Shown: positions 45,355 through 55,290, numbered from the stretch's first letter. The stretch is 64,000 nt of DNA from Desulfoluna sp. (GCF_030145185.1 NZ_JAQYWB010000004.1:56382-120381), one strand, 5' to 3'. Numbers and translations: made by a program. The notes: a model not told the origin generated them from the letters alone.

Positions 45355-45804
45355 GTGCAGAAGAGCAATAACGAGGAGGGGATGACCCTCATCGAGGTGA
45401 TGGTGACCATGGTGATCTTTGCCGTGGGGATCTTGGGGATCATGACACTTCAATTGAATGCGCTGCGGACGAACGCGGAGACGCGCCACTGGGATGACGC
45501 CAACCGGTTGCTGGCCTTTCACGCCGAACGAATCGGGCTGAGCACCTATGGCTCCTTGAATAACACAGGGAGCGTTGAAGGGACTGCGGATAAACGTGAG
45601 GCATGGCGCAAGGCTCCCTTTGGCGACAACAGTGTGGGGGTGACCATCGATGTGGGCCCTGGAGGGTACGCGTTGAGCCGTTTTGTTTCGGAAAATACCA
45701 CCGAAATGACAAAAACGGTGTTTTTTTGTGTCCAGTGGACGCTGGGAACGCGTCAGGAACAGATTTTCAGAACGGTGGTGAAATCGCCGGACAGGGAGGG
45801 GTGA
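45355..45804 (+). CDS. pilV: Minor pilin PilV-like (operon 1)
   Basis: A 149-residue prepilin starting at GTG (GGGGGA upstream) with EEG-MTLIEVMVTMVIFAVGILGI, then the PilV-type LQLNALRTNAETRHWDDANRLL. The stop overlaps the pilX ATG (TGATG). It is expected to join PilW, PilX and FimU-type pilins in the tip complex. Confidence 0.85.
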   Translation: MQKSNNEEGMTLIEVMVTMVIFAVGILGIMTLQLNALRTNAETRHWDDANRLLAFHAERIGLSTYGSLNNTGSVEGTADKREAWRKAPFGDNSVGVTIDVGPGGYALSRFVSENTTEMTKTVFFCVQWTLGTRQEQIFRTVVKSPDREG

Positions 45805-46370
45805 TGGCGGATGGAACGGGATACAGAGACGACGAAGAGGGCTCGGTGATGCTCCTGGCCTTGGTGGTGATGCTGGTTCTCACCCTGGTTGGTCTGGGCG
45901 CCACCCGCAGCAGTGTCTTTGAAATCAAAATGGCCGGCAATCAGCGGACCCTCGATGAGGAGTTTACCCGGGCCGAGACGGCCGTAAACCTTGCTGTCCG
46001 GAACTTTCGCAAGCCCGAGGATGAGACCAAAGAGACGGACATGGCGGCCCTTTTAAATGACACCGACAACCCGGGGAACCAGACCGTCAGCTGCGTGGAG
46101 ACGCGAAGCCTGGACGGCGTGGCCCTGGCCCGGGTGGAGATTCGTCGGATCTTTATTCCGGAATCGGGCGAGACGGGAGTGGTCCCCGGCCTGTTGCCCC
46201 AGTCCAATGCGGTGCCGGTTTTGAGCCATCGGTACTACGACGGATCCGTCGACCGCAAACGTTTTGCTGTTACGGCCACAGCCATGAAGAGAGGGAGCGT
46301 TGAACCCTCCCATACCTGGGTGCAGAAAGGCGTGGCGCTGCCCTCCGAGCAGGATCGGGATCTGTTCTAA
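45804..46370 (+). CDS. pilX: Minor pilin PilX-like (operon 1)
   Basis: A 188-residue protein with a hydrophobic N-terminal helix (EEG-SVMLLALVVMLVLTLVGLGATRSSVFEIKMAGN). It is PilX-like, lacks the usual +5 Glu, and has the PilX EIKMAGNQRTLDEEFTRAETA block. Its end (RFAVTATAMKRGS...HTWVQKGVALP) matches operon 2 (RFAVTATSYRRNS...VTWVQKGISLP). GGGAGGGG precedes the ATG. Confidence 0.82.
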   Translation: MADGTGYRDDEEGSVMLLALVVMLVLTLVGLGATRSSVFEIKMAGNQRTLDEEFTRAETAVNLAVRNFRKPEDETKETDMAALLNDTDNPGNQTVSCVETRSLDGVALARVEIRRIFIPESGETGVVPGLLPQSNAVPVLSHRYYDGSVDRKRFAVTATAMKRGSVEPSHTWVQKGVALPSEQDRDLF

Positions 46371-46418
46371 GTCAGCCTGTCCAGGAAAATGCAAAATGCG
46401 GATTCACTTTTACGAATC

Positions 46419-46600
46419 CGCATCCGAGGTGGCTCACCTTGCAGCCGGAGTTATTCCGGTGACTGTCAACCCGTAAATTGACACGGAAGAACCGGCAGCT
46501 AATGCGCTTGCGATGTACTCGCCCTTCGCGCGAATGCGGACGCGGACGCGAGGTGCTTTGAGTACCGACAGCCGCATCGTATTCGCAACCTGGGGTCCAG
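46419..46600 (-). repeat. Dispersed repeat family A, inverted degenerate copy
   Basis: CATCCGAGGTGGCTCACCTTGCAGCCGGAG is its clearest part, given here as separate matches to the CACCTTG arms; GAATGCGGACGCG and CGCATCGTATTCGC correspond to the distal part of the unit. It sits between pilX and pilY1 of operon 1. Confidence 0.55.
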
Positions 46601-46688
46601 GGGATCCTCCCCTGGCCGGAGGCTGCTTTTTGAACCATGACATCGTCATAAAGAGTCCATGTTTATTTCGGGGCTGCAGGGGGAAAAG

Positions 46689-49600
46689 ATGAAACGACTG
46701 ATACAGCTGATTTTGATGCTTGTGCTTATGGCATCCGTCGCTCAAGCCGAGGACATCGACGTCTTCAGCGACTGCGACAACGCAATCCCGCCAAACGTGC
46801 TGGTGATTTTTGATACGTCCCTGAGCATGCGGAATCAGGATGCGTATGATGATTCTATCCGAGCATACGCCCACGGTAAAACCGATTGGGCCTCGGATAT
46901 GAAGTACGATGAACCCTACAGGTTGTATTACAAGCCGTCGAAAGGTGGTTTGTGGCTTACCTTGGGCTCTTTATGGGGGGATAAGATATCGCATTTAAGT
47001 GATGTGACGTGCCAGGAGGCCATTGATGATATTACTTCTAAAGGGTATTTTGAAGGAGAGTTGAGCTCGCACACGGGTGAGTGTGGGGGGACTTTGGTTA
47101 CTTCAAAAATTGTCGCATCAGGCAATTATTTAAATTATATAAGGTATGTAGAACGGGAGATGGAAAAGGTTTCGTTCGCCAAAGGTCAGGAGAACGGATC
47201 ATCAGGGACTGATCTTGATCATTACTGTCCAAGCACCGATTACTATAACTATCACGGGGATGGGATGGGATATGGCGATTACGCCATTACCGACGGGAGT
47301 TACAAAAGGGCATTGGATAGGGTGTATCATAAAATCGGAGGGACCTATTTTCATTTCAGCGGAAATACGAAGGTTGAGGATATTGCATGTGTAGAGGTTA
47401 AAAGCGATCTCCTCTCCAATGGGTGGAGCAAGCGAAAGATCAAATTATCCGGTGATAATTCATGCCCTTCGAAACTTCTGAGCTGGGCTGTTACGACCAA
47501 ACTTCTCATGACGCGTAATTTTATTAACTATCTCGACATGAAAAGGTCCCGTCGGTACAATGGCATTGACGCCTTATACGACGTGATTCAGGCCCGCCAT
47601 CATGATGTGAATTTCGGCATTATGCAGTTCGACTTAGGGCATTTCCCCACGTTCTCTTCCTGGAAGAGCGACGGTGGGGACCTGGCTGCGCCATGTGGTG
47701 CAAGTCTTGCGGATATAAAACGGGTGCTTTACACTCACACCTCCGATGCAGACAAAGAGTACGGGCAGCCGCTGCACTTCGGACGTTCTAAGAGTGATAT
47801 CGGTAAGGAGACCCCCTTGGCTGAGAGCCTCATCGAAGCGGGACTTTATTTTGCGGGTCAGCCGAGTTGGTTTAACTCCTACACCATGAAGTCCTCTTTT
47901 TTTTCAGCGGATCGATCTTATCACACGGGGACAACCGTGGGGCGAAGCTACATGAGTCCCATTGAATGCCCGGAGCAAGGGAACCATGTGATCATCATCA
48001 CCGATGGGGCGCCTTCAGATGATTTTGCCCTCGTGGATCCTTCCTTTCCCGATGAAGACGCCATCAAAACCTGGAATTTTCGCACCTACCTGCCCAACGG
48101 CAAGCTCACGGCGGACGATGCGTCAAAAATTGGGGATTACGATAAGGACAAAGAGTTTTGTCTCTCCCTGTTTGGCGTGTGCTTTGACCAGAAGTTCAAG
48201 CAGACCTGGGTAGATGATGTGGCTGATTTTCTGGCCGATAAGGATCTCTCCCCGCTGGAGGGGACGCAGCCTCTGCATACCCATGCCATCAGCTTCCGCA
48301 TGGACGCCGACGCTCCCCAGGCCAACGAGTGGTTGTTAAATAACACGGCAAAAAATGGGGAGGGTCATTTCTTTGTGGTGGGCGGTCAGTCTGCGGAAAC
48401 AGCGAACCAATCCAATGCAGACACGATGCGGGAGGCTCTCTCAAAAGCGCTGACGACCATTGTTGCAAGCGCCATCAAGACATCCACCTTCTCCTCTGCC
48501 GTGACCCCGGTGCGGCAGGATGATCTCACCTACTCCGGCGATGAAACCCTGCTGACCACCTTTCATGTGAGCAGCGATGAGAGGGGGGAGGGCAACGTCA
48601 AAAAATTCAGTCGCTCGGGTGATGTGATCATGGGCTTGAAGGGAGGGGCCTCATCTCCCCTGGTGGGAGCCGGGGGTGTGCAAAGCGGTGTCAAGGATCT
48701 CTGGTCGAAAAATTTTAACAACAGTGCCAATGAGGACGCGCCCCAGGAAGGGGTAGCCGGGGTCCTTTTCAACCGCCTTGCAGGGATTACTTTTCAGGAG
48801 AATGCGGACTGGAGTGCCAAGCTTAACAAGGTGGCCAATGACCGGAAGATTTATGGGGTCAAGGTGACCGTAGACAATGGCGACCATCCGAAATACCATG
48901 TCAAAGATCTGCGCACGATGGCCATGGGCCTCAGCCCGAAGGCCTTCTCCGAGGCCTATGACGTCAAGGCCGATGACGTGAAGGCCGATGGGGGGACGTA
49001 TGGCGTCAAGGATTTGCAACAGTTTCTCACTCAAGAGGTCTATGGGTTGGCCCTGAATTGGCCCCTGGGGCACATCGTCCACACGGATGTCGTGGTAGCG
49101 CAGTACCCGATCTCTGGTGGTCATCTGCCCATGCTCTTTGTCGGGGCCAACGACGGGATGCTTCACTGCTTTGACATGGGCACCGGACAGGAAATATGGG
49201 CCCTGGTGCCCCCGGATCAGACGAAACGGCTCTTTGAGCTCACGAATACCCTTGTTCACCCCTGGTTTATTGACGGGCAGATGGTGCTTTATCACACGAA
49301 GCCCGATACCGGGGGGGGAGAGAAGAGAGCGCCCACCCTTCTTATTTTCGGAGAACGAAGGGGGGGGAGTGCCTATCACCTCGTGAACGTTGCCCAGGCG
49401 CTTAATAATGCACCGAAGTACGTCTCCATGGTGGGGGGCGATTCTCCCTGGGGACAATCCTGGAGCACGCCACAGCTCTGCCAGATTGTGAGAGCGGCTG
49501 GCGTTAAGGATTTTGGATTTTTGGTGGGGGGCGGCTATGACACCAATCAGGACTTGGATACCCAGAATCCTCCGGTGACAGATTCCCTCGGGAGATTTGT

Positions 49601-50597
49601 GGCGCTTTATGACCTTGAAGGCGAGATGATCCGTGAGTTCACGGAATATTATGATGCATCAGGGGATTCCCATAATATTGAGGCGTGCATCGTGGGGGCG
49701 CGGATTGTCGATCACGACCACGACGGGGCGCGTATTTTTTCCCGGATCTACGCCGGTGACCTGGCCGGTAATGTGTACCATTTTGCCGATGAGCTTCGAA
49801 AAGGGGCCGATGGAAAATGGAAGACGATGTCCTTTGAACGGCCCGCCGACTGCGGCGATGGAGAGATTGAAGGCGACTGCTCCGTCATGGATGGCACCTG
49901 GCCCCGGCGTCATAAACTCTTTGAGCCGAAAGAGGACGACGGCACGAAAGTGAAACAGAAGATTTTTTATGCCCCCATGTACGGAAAAGGCTGCGGCATC
50001 GATATGGTCTACGCCGGCACCGGAGACCGGGAAAAACCCGAAGACAAGACTGTGATCAACAGCGTCTACGCCATTCGTGAGCGTTGGGAACAGGACGCCG
50101 GTGATTTAAGCGATCACGACACCCTGATCCGGTCGGACCTGGCGTGCTTTCAAATTGGCGATTCCATAGGGAATGTGGATGGCAGTGAATCCTACAATGA
50201 GACAGCCACCGTCGCGGATTTGTCAGAATTCAAAGGGTGGTATTTCGATTTTGAGCGAGACGGCGAGAAGGTAATCTCAGAAATCAGCGTCGTCAATGGA
50301 AACCTGATCTTCGGAACCTATACCCCGAAAGAAACGGAGGCCTTTACCAGTCGCTGCGGGGCCTCTAACGAATGCATCACAGGGGAAGGCCGGGTCTATA
50401 TTGTCAACGCCTGTCCCTTGTCCTTTGACGTGAAATCCATCGTCACCAAGGGGCAGGACCCCATGCCACAGCCTGCTCTGATCTATGACAAAGAATCCGG
50501 AAATGTCCTCATCAGCACAGGCGATGGCGAGGTTTATGACTCCGGACTCCCCGTGGTGAAATCCGAATACTGGAAGTCCAGTACTTCAGGGCAGTAA
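46689..50597 (+). CDS. pilY1: PilY1-like tip adhesin/assembly factor (copy 1)
   Basis: A 1302-residue secreted protein. Signal peptide MKRLIQLILMLVLMASVAQA, then a von Willebrand A-like region with a MIDAS DTSLS near residue 40 and IIITDGAPSDD near 440. The C-terminal PilY1 beta-propeller (about 780-1270) shows FVGANDGMLHCFDMGTGQEIWALVPP, GGGYDTNQD, the acidic DHDHDGARIFSRIYAGDLAGNVY calcium-loop segment and PMPQPALIYDKESGNVLISTGDG. PilY1 proteins sit at the pilus tip and act in adhesion, surface sensing and retraction control. The first 300 residues are coded by visibly more A/T-rich DNA than the propeller. ATG 46689 has AGGGGG upstream. Confidence 0.9.
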   Translation: MKRLIQLILMLVLMASVAQAEDIDVFSDCDNAIPPNVLVIFDTSLSMRNQDAYDDSIRAYAHGKTDWASDMKYDEPYRLYYKPSKGGLWLTLGSLWGDKISHLSDVTCQEAIDDITSKGYFEGELSSHTGECGGTLVTSKIVASGNYLNYIRYVEREMEKVSFAKGQENGSSGTDLDHYCPSTDYYNYHGDGMGYGDYAITDGSYKRALDRVYHKIGGTYFHFSGNTKVEDIACVEVKSDLLSNGWSKRKIKLSGDNSCPSKLLSWAVTTKLLMTRNFINYLDMKRSRRYNGIDALYDVIQARHHDVNFGIMQFDLGHFPTFSSWKSDGGDLAAPCGASLADIKRVLYTHTSDADKEYGQPLHFGRSKSDIGKETPLAESLIEAGLYFAGQPSWFNSYTMKSSFFSADRSYHTGTTVGRSYMSPIECPEQGNHVIIITDGAPSDDFALVDPSFPDEDAIKTWNFRTYLPNGKLTADDASKIGDYDKDKEFCLSLFGVCFDQKFKQTWVDDVADFLADKDLSPLEGTQPLHTHAISFRMDADAPQANEWLLNNTAKNGEGHFFVVGGQSAETANQSNADTMREALSKALTTIVASAIKTSTFSSAVTPVRQDDLTYSGDETLLTTFHVSSDERGEGNVKKFSRSGDVIMGLKGGASSPLVGAGGVQSGVKDLWSKNFNNSANEDAPQEGVAGVLFNRLAGITFQENADWSAKLNKVANDRKIYGVKVTVDNGDHPKYHVKDLRTMAMGLSPKAFSEAYDVKADDVKADGGTYGVKDLQQFLTQEVYGLALNWPLGHIVHTDVVVAQYPISGGHLPMLFVGANDGMLHCFDMGTGQEIWALVPPDQTKRLFELTNTLVHPWFIDGQMVLYHTKPDTGGGEKRAPTLLIFGERRGGSAYHLVNVAQALNNAPKYVSMVGGDSPWGQSWSTPQLCQIVRAAGVKDFGFLVGGGYDTNQDLDTQNPPVTDSLGRFVALYDLEGEMIREFTEYYDASGDSHNIEACIVGARIVDHDHDGARIFSRIYAGDLAGNVYHFADELRKGADGKWKTMSFERPADCGDGEIEGDCSVMDGTWPRRHKLFEPKEDDGTKVKQKIFYAPMYGKGCGIDMVYAGTGDREKPEDKTVINSVYAIRERWEQDAGDLSDHDTLIRSDLACFQIGDSIGNVDGSESYNETATVADLSEFKGWYFDFERDGEKVISEISVVNGNLIFGTYTPKETEAFTSRCGASNECITGEGRVYIVNACPLSFDVKSIVTKGQDPMPQPALIYDKESGNVLISTGDGEVYDSGLPVVKSEYWKSSTSGQ

Positions 50598-50600
50598 CGA

Positions 50601-51064
50601 CAAGGTGGCGCCACCTTGAAAGCGGGTTTGCGAATGCGCATCGGGAGTCATAACTCCGGGCTGTAATGCGTCCGCATTCGCGTGAAGTGCAAAGAAACGC
50701 TCAGTGCGTGGCAAGTGCATGAATTACAGGTGAGCAGGATATAGCTCAGCCGTTGATTTTTACCGGAACAAGGTGGTGCCACCTTGAAAGCGGGTTTGCG
50801 AATGCGCATCAGGAGTCATGACTCCGGGCTGTAATGCGTCAGCATTCGCGTGAAGTGCAAAGAGACGCACAGTGCGTGGCAAGTGCATGAATTACAGGTG
50901 AGCAGGATATAGCTCAGCCGTTGATTTTTACCGGAACAAGGTGGTGCCACCTTGAAAGCGGGTTTGCGAATGCGCATCGGGAGTCATAACTCCGGGCTGT
51001 AATGCGTCCGCATTCGCGTGAAGTGCAAAGAGACGCACAGTGCGTGGTACGTGCATGAATTGTA
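50601..51064 (+). repeat. 168-bp tandem repeat, about 2.8 units (family A)
   Basis: Units start at 50601, 50769 and 50937 with an exact 168-base period; the third stops near 51064. Units differ at only a few positions. Each opens with CAAGGTGGYGCCACCTTG, a perfect hairpin, then AAAGCGGGTTTGCGAATGCG, and includes an inner pair GGAGTCATRACTCC and GCGTCCGCATTCGC. Confidence 0.95.
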
Positions 51065-51117
51065 GGCCCTTACGTCACTGCCTGCATCAGAAAGCCCGCC
51101 AGTATTCTACAATTAAA

Positions 51118-51147
51118 ATGGGTTCCCGCCTTCGCGGGAAAGACGTG
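51118..51147 (+). repeat. Palindromic GCGGG repeat, copy 3
   Basis: TTCCCGCCTTCGCGGGAAAG followed by ACGTGGGT; the palindrome core matches 1458-1511. Confidence 0.6.
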
Positions 51148-51277
51148 GGTGGGGCGAAAAAGAGGGTCGCGAGAGTGATACCCTTCGTCCCTCCTCGTCT
51201 TCCCCGGCTGCCCGGGGGAATAGGTGTCGTTGTCGCGCTTTAGGTTGCAAGAAAAATATAAAAGTACAAAAACAATG

Positions 51278-51352
51278 CCTCCGGCGGCAAGGTGAGCCAC
51301 CTTGAAAGCAGGTTTCCGATGGGCTTTTCCCATCGTTCCTCGGGTCAAATCC
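51278..51352 (+). repeat. Dispersed repeat family A copy
   Basis: CCTCCGGCGGCAAGGTG, the CACCTTG arm, then a segment GTTCCTCGGGTCAAATC shared with 40371-40388. Confidence 0.7.
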
Positions 51353-51747
51353 CAACGGAATTCTGGTGAGTCAATGTATGATTATTTATTTCCCGCAGCG
51401 TTACTGCCCGACACCTGCCCCCTTTTGTATCGCCAAATGATCGGGGATCCATGCCTGGATTTACTTTTCTCTTCTGTATGAGGCTCCGGTGGAATAGCAG
51501 CAAGGGCACCCTTATGTGACCCGTTGCCAACGGTGTGGGGGCTGTGAGGTAGGGTGCGCTTGCGCACCGTGGACCAATCGCAACGGTCACGAAAGTCCGT
51601 GTACGGGTGCTTCTCACTCTGCCATTAAATGGCGAAAGGTGTTGGTTTTCCGAATAAATGGTGCGTAAACACACGCCTACGGGGTGTCGTATGGCGGGAT
51701 GTTATCTCCACTCAGGTAGATTGGGCTGAATAGTTACGACTTATTAG

Positions 51748-51805
51748 TAACTATTCAGATAGTGCCTCCGGCGGCCCTGCCGGGGGCTAAACTTTTGAAA
51801 AGTTT
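51748..51805 (+). repeat. Dispersed repeat family B, copy 3
   Basis: CTATTCAG, then CCTCCGGCGGCCCTGCCG, GGGGCTAAACTTTT and the A/T hairpin, as in 1153-1222. Confidence 0.7.
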
Positions 51806-52009
51806 AACAAACAGGTCTTAAATAAATATTTCAAATTTGCATCACCCCAAATACGGATGTGATTTGATCCGAGGAATCTGCCTACGCAAAAGCCTCCGGC
51901 GTGACAAGTCCGCCTACGCCCATGTCTATGCGCCACCAGTCGACCAACGTCAATGGGCTACGGCGCGACAAGCGATCCGTCTTCGCCTGCGGCTACGCCG
52001 TGACATGGG

Positions 52010-52065
52010 GCAAAGCGCATTCGTAACCTGCTTTCAAGGTGGCACACCTTGCCGCCGGAGGCTTT
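52010..52065 (-). repeat. Dispersed repeat family A, inverted copy
   Basis: GCGCATTCGTAACC, CTTTCAAGGTGGCACACC and TTGCCGCCGGAGGC on the plus strand, the reverse of the family A head. Confidence 0.7.
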
Positions 52066-52620
52066 TTGGGAGCATACCATTTATTGTCGGGCAGCAGGAT
52101 TCGGTCCTGTTCGTGTTTTTCATGTCCCATGGTTAAATAGCCCTTTGTTTGAAAACCAATCCATAGGCATAAACCAGGCTCTCCCTCCCCTCCCTTTGTC
52201 AATATCAGTGATCACATTTAACTAAACCCGTCATTCTAAAAATTGTATGATTCGTTGTGTTTCGTAAACAGTCGTAAAATTTTTTAACAGGAAAGACGTG
52301 TGGATCGTTTGCCCCTGATCAACGAGCGAAACGCCATGTTTCTTAGTGCATTGCGAAATAAGGTGGGCCAGAAACTTAACCAGGTGTAAAAAAAATTAAA
52401 TGACAGAGTAGTATTGCAATGCCACGTTTTTTTTGTGCTTTTTCGATAGCTATTAAAAAGTTTGATAGTGATATGGGCTTTTTGGGGCCCCCTCATGCAA
52501 GGGGCGGCCTAAGCGACAGTGCCAAAAACCCTTGATTTCGTGGCAGCATCGCGGAAGCCCCTTCTATATTGCTACTCTTCGATTTGGGTAGAAATGTAAA
52601 TGTTTTAAACATTGTTCTCT

Positions 52621-52636
52621 TGGCGTGTCTTTTGCT
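52621..52636 (+). promoter_or_regulatory. Sigma-54-like promoter of pilin operon 2
   Basis: TGGCGTGTCTTTTGCT: TGGC at -24 and TTGC at -12 with consensus spacing. It lies 115 bases before the first pilin ATG of operon 2. Confidence 0.65.
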
Positions 52637-52750
52637 TTATGTATCGGGGTGATTCCACGGGATCTCACTTGCAGATGCAATGCAGGTACTTTGAATAATT
52701 GAAATTAAGTGAATGAACTCTTTCCTGATTCCAAAAACCGGGAGCTTGTG

Positions 52751-53296
52751 ATGAAAAATAAGAACGGCTTTACCCTCCTTGAACTCATGGTGGCCGTCGC
52801 CATGATTGCTATTGTCGTCATGATTGCGGCGCCCTCCTGGAAGGAGTTTTTATCGAATAGAAGGACTGCGGGGGCATCAAGGGAGATTTACAATGCCTTG
52901 CAGCATACACGAATGAAGGCCATCAAAGAGGGGAAGACGATAACCGTAGAGTATTGCGACGGTGACGGAGGTGTCGTTAATGTTCCTGCCCCTGCTGACC
53001 CTCCTGATCCCAATATTCCGCCAAAAACCGCTAAATTTGAAAAGATGTTTATATGCTGGAACGATGGCAATAATGATATTAAAGAAGAAATATTTCTGAA
53101 ACTAAAACATATAGATTGTGACACAAATCAAGAGCGCATGGCCTACAACTCTCGGGGAATCCTTGTGGCCACTAACAGCGGAACAGTGAGGACATGGAGT
53201 TCACTCACAAAACGAGAGTACAGCGTTGTTATAGGTAATCTTGGTACTCTAAGGCAGGCATCGGGGATGCATCAAGATCTCAGTCCTGGAACGTAA
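52751..53296 (+). CDS. Minor pilin, FimU/FimT/GspH-like (operon 2)
   Basis: A 181-residue prepilin: MKNKNG-FTLLELMVAVAMIAIVVMIAAP, Glu at +5. REIYNALQHTRMKAIKEGK parallels REVYDLLQHGRILAVREGG in operon 1, so the two are paralogues. A proline-rich loop (VPAPADPPDPNIPP) and WNDGNNDIKEE are unique to this copy. ATG 52751 has GGAG six bases upstream. The DNA is more A/T-rich than operon 1. Confidence 0.85.
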   Translation: MKNKNGFTLLELMVAVAMIAIVVMIAAPSWKEFLSNRRTAGASREIYNALQHTRMKAIKEGKTITVEYCDGDGGVVNVPAPADPPDPNIPPKTAKFEKMFICWNDGNNDIKEEIFLKLKHIDCDTNQERMAYNSRGILVATNSGTVRTWSSLTKREYSVVIGNLGTLRQASGMHQDLSPGT

Positions 53297-53382
53297 ACGG
53301 AGGGACAATCCACAGAAGAAGATGAGGGCCATGGCAATGCTACCTAAAGTGAGAATAACGACAATCGGTGTGAGGGTAATAA

Positions 53383-54201
53383 ATGATAACAAAGCAAAAG
53401 GGTAAACAGAAAAAGACGGTAAGGTTGTCGGTATCTCTTGACCACTTGGGCTTCACACTCCTTGAAATCCTCGTGGCCCTGGTGATGGGATCAATTTTTA
53501 TTACCGCCATCTGCACATTGATCATCGATCAGACCCAGACCCACGAAGACCACCAGATGAAGGTGATGATGCAGCAGGAGGGGAGGGCGGCGCTTTCTAT
53601 TTTGTCCAATGAATTGATGATTGCCGGGTATTCACCTAAACCTGACCAGGTAGCAGGGATGATAAACGCAGCAATCGACAATTTTGAGTTTAACTATTTT
53701 AACGTGAACACCGATACCAACATTTCTTATTCGTGGCACCTCCAGAACGATGGGGCGAAGGTGGTCCGTCGTAATGGCAATAACAATGCGTTTCTTAAAA
53801 ATGTAGAGGTATTTAGAGTCCTCTATGCCTATGACAAAGATGGCTTGGGGGCAGGCAATAATAAGTATGGCGTTCTTGAAAAAGACGGCAACAATGTGAT
53901 CTGGGCTTATGATGACGACAATGATGACCTGCTTGACAATTATTATACTCTTAATAGCGTCGGGAAGATCGCAACCAATGATGAATCTCCTAAGCCTTTG
54001 ACTGCAGAGCCCTCCATTGACCGGATACGTGCTGCCAAGATCTGGCTGCTCATGCGAAGCAACAAACGAAAGAATAAGGATGCCGTAGAAAATAAAGTTG
54101 ATAATATACCGGGGGTTAACATAGATACTGATTTGGATACAGATAACTACTCATACCGTCTTTATACCACTACCGTGAAACTTCGAAATATGTACTATTG
54201 A
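53383..54201 (+). CDS. pilW: Minor pilin PilW-like (operon 2)
   Basis: A 272-residue prepilin with a long, basic 23-residue leader before G-FTLLEILVALVMGSIFITAICTL. MKVMMQQEGRAALSILSNELMIAGYSP parallels operon 1. IRAAKIWLLMRSNKRK and the KLRNMYY end confirm the paralogy. The ATG has GAGGG upstream. Confidence 0.85.
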   Translation: MITKQKGKQKKTVRLSVSLDHLGFTLLEILVALVMGSIFITAICTLIIDQTQTHEDHQMKVMMQQEGRAALSILSNELMIAGYSPKPDQVAGMINAAIDNFEFNYFNVNTDTNISYSWHLQNDGAKVVRRNGNNNAFLKNVEVFRVLYAYDKDGLGAGNNKYGVLEKDGNNVIWAYDDDNDDLLDNYYTLNSVGKIATNDESPKPLTAEPSIDRIRAAKIWLLMRSNKRKNKDAVENKVDNIPGVNIDTDLDTDNYSYRLYTTTVKLRNMYY

Positions 54202-54223
54202 TCGCAAACAGGGAGACCTGACA

Positions 54224-54658
54224 ATGAATAAAGAAAATGGATTTACCATTCTGGAAGCCCTATTTTCCATGGCGATTTTTGCAGTGGCCATGTTCGGGGT
54301 GATCGGCTTGCAGCTCAACGCCATTCAGACCGACGAGGAGACGAGGCGAAAGGACATGGCATCTCAGCTTCTTGCTGCTGGGACGGAGATGGTGGAGTGC
54401 CTTGATTACGACTCATTAGGTGCTGTCAATGGGGTTGGTTACGCCAATCTGTTGACCAAGGCAAAAGCCAATAATGCAGCCTATTTCTGGATGGGTTCAA
54501 GCAACAACAAGGCCGGTCTTTTTTGTGGCCAAACGGAGACCGTTGGGGATGTGAACTATCGCAATGTTTATCTGGTGGCGGTTTGGAATTCTATCAAGAC
54601 CGGCCAGAGAGAGACTCTGTCTCGAATGATGGTTAAACCGCCAAATATGCTTCAATAG
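54224..54658 (+). CDS. pilV: Minor pilin PilV-like (operon 2)
   Basis: A 144-residue prepilin, MNKENG-FTILEALFSMAIFAVAMFGVI with LQLNAIQTDEETRRKDMASQLL like operon 1. Start with GGGAGACC-type ribosome site upstream. It is followed by pilX after 8 bases. Confidence 0.85.
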   Translation: MNKENGFTILEALFSMAIFAVAMFGVIGLQLNAIQTDEETRRKDMASQLLAAGTEMVECLDYDSLGAVNGVGYANLLTKAKANNAAYFWMGSSNNKAGLFCGQTETVGDVNYRNVYLVAVWNSIKTGQRETLSRMMVKPPNMLQ

Positions 54659-54666
54659 GGGGTGTG

Positions 54667-55266
54667 ATGTCAGCAAATGTATCCAACGAAAAGGGCTACG
54701 TGATGCTCTTTACCCTGATGTTTATCCTTATCATCACGGTGATGGGGCTTATCGCGACACAGACTTCGGTGTTTGAGATCAAGATTGCTGAAAACTCTCG
54801 GAGGTACAGTGAAGAGTTGGCGGGGGCTGAGGCGGCGTTGAACGATTCTATCGCCAATTTTCGAAGTCAGTCAAAGGTGGGTACCACCTATGATATTGCC
54901 CATGTCCTCAACGATACAAAGTACAGAGATTTTAAGACTGCTTTCTATATCAATGATTCTCCGCAGGATTTTCCTCTGGATTCCCCGGGGACCTCAAGCA
55001 GTATTGCATTGATTGAAATTCGAAGGATCGTCGATGAAACCGAGCCGACGTGTAGCGGGAATGGCAGTGACCCTGCCTTTTGTACCCTGTCGGAGCCGGC
55101 AAGAACCGTTCCCCGCCTTCCTCACCGGTACTACGCCGGTTCCATTGATAAGCGTCGTTTTGCAGTCACAGCCACATCTTACAGGCGAAACTCAACGAAC
55201 CTTTCCGTTACCTGGGTGCAGAAGGGTATTTCACTGCCTGCGGAGCAGAATGCAGACTTGTTCTAA
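54667..55266 (+). CDS. pilX: Minor pilin PilX-like (operon 2)
   Basis: A 199-residue PilX-like protein: NEKG-YVMLFTLMFILIITVMGLIA, then TSVFEIKIAENSRRYSEELAGAEAALNDS. Like its paralogue it lacks the +5 Glu. It has a short loop with two cysteines (CSGNGSDPAFC) not in copy 1. ATG 54667 is chosen over a GTG 3 bases earlier. Confidence 0.82.
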   Translation: MSANVSNEKGYVMLFTLMFILIITVMGLIATQTSVFEIKIAENSRRYSEELAGAEAALNDSIANFRSQSKVGTTYDIAHVLNDTKYRDFKTAFYINDSPQDFPLDSPGTSSSIALIEIRRIVDETEPTCSGNGSDPAFCTLSEPARTVPRLPHRYYAGSIDKRRFAVTATSYRRNSTNLSVTWVQKGISLPAEQNADLF

Positions 55267-55290
55267 ACATTACTTGTGAAGGGGGATAGG

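Larger units (their letters stand above)
51065..52620. other. Gene-free region between the two pilin operons
   Basis: No coding frame is convincing. The left part is a mosaic of the repeats listed separately. The part from about 52200 to 52620 is A/T-rich and unique; it contains CGATAGCTA at 52444-52452, whose complement TAGCTATCG also occurs upstream of operon 1 at 43810-43818. Confidence 0.6.

Noticed and set aside
50601..51064. CRISPR array
   Set aside because: The repeat period is 168 bases with no unique spacers, and no cas genes are present.
51345..51674. 109-codon minus-strand frame between the pilin operons
   Set aside because: It lies over repeat DNA and has no ribosome site and no domain.
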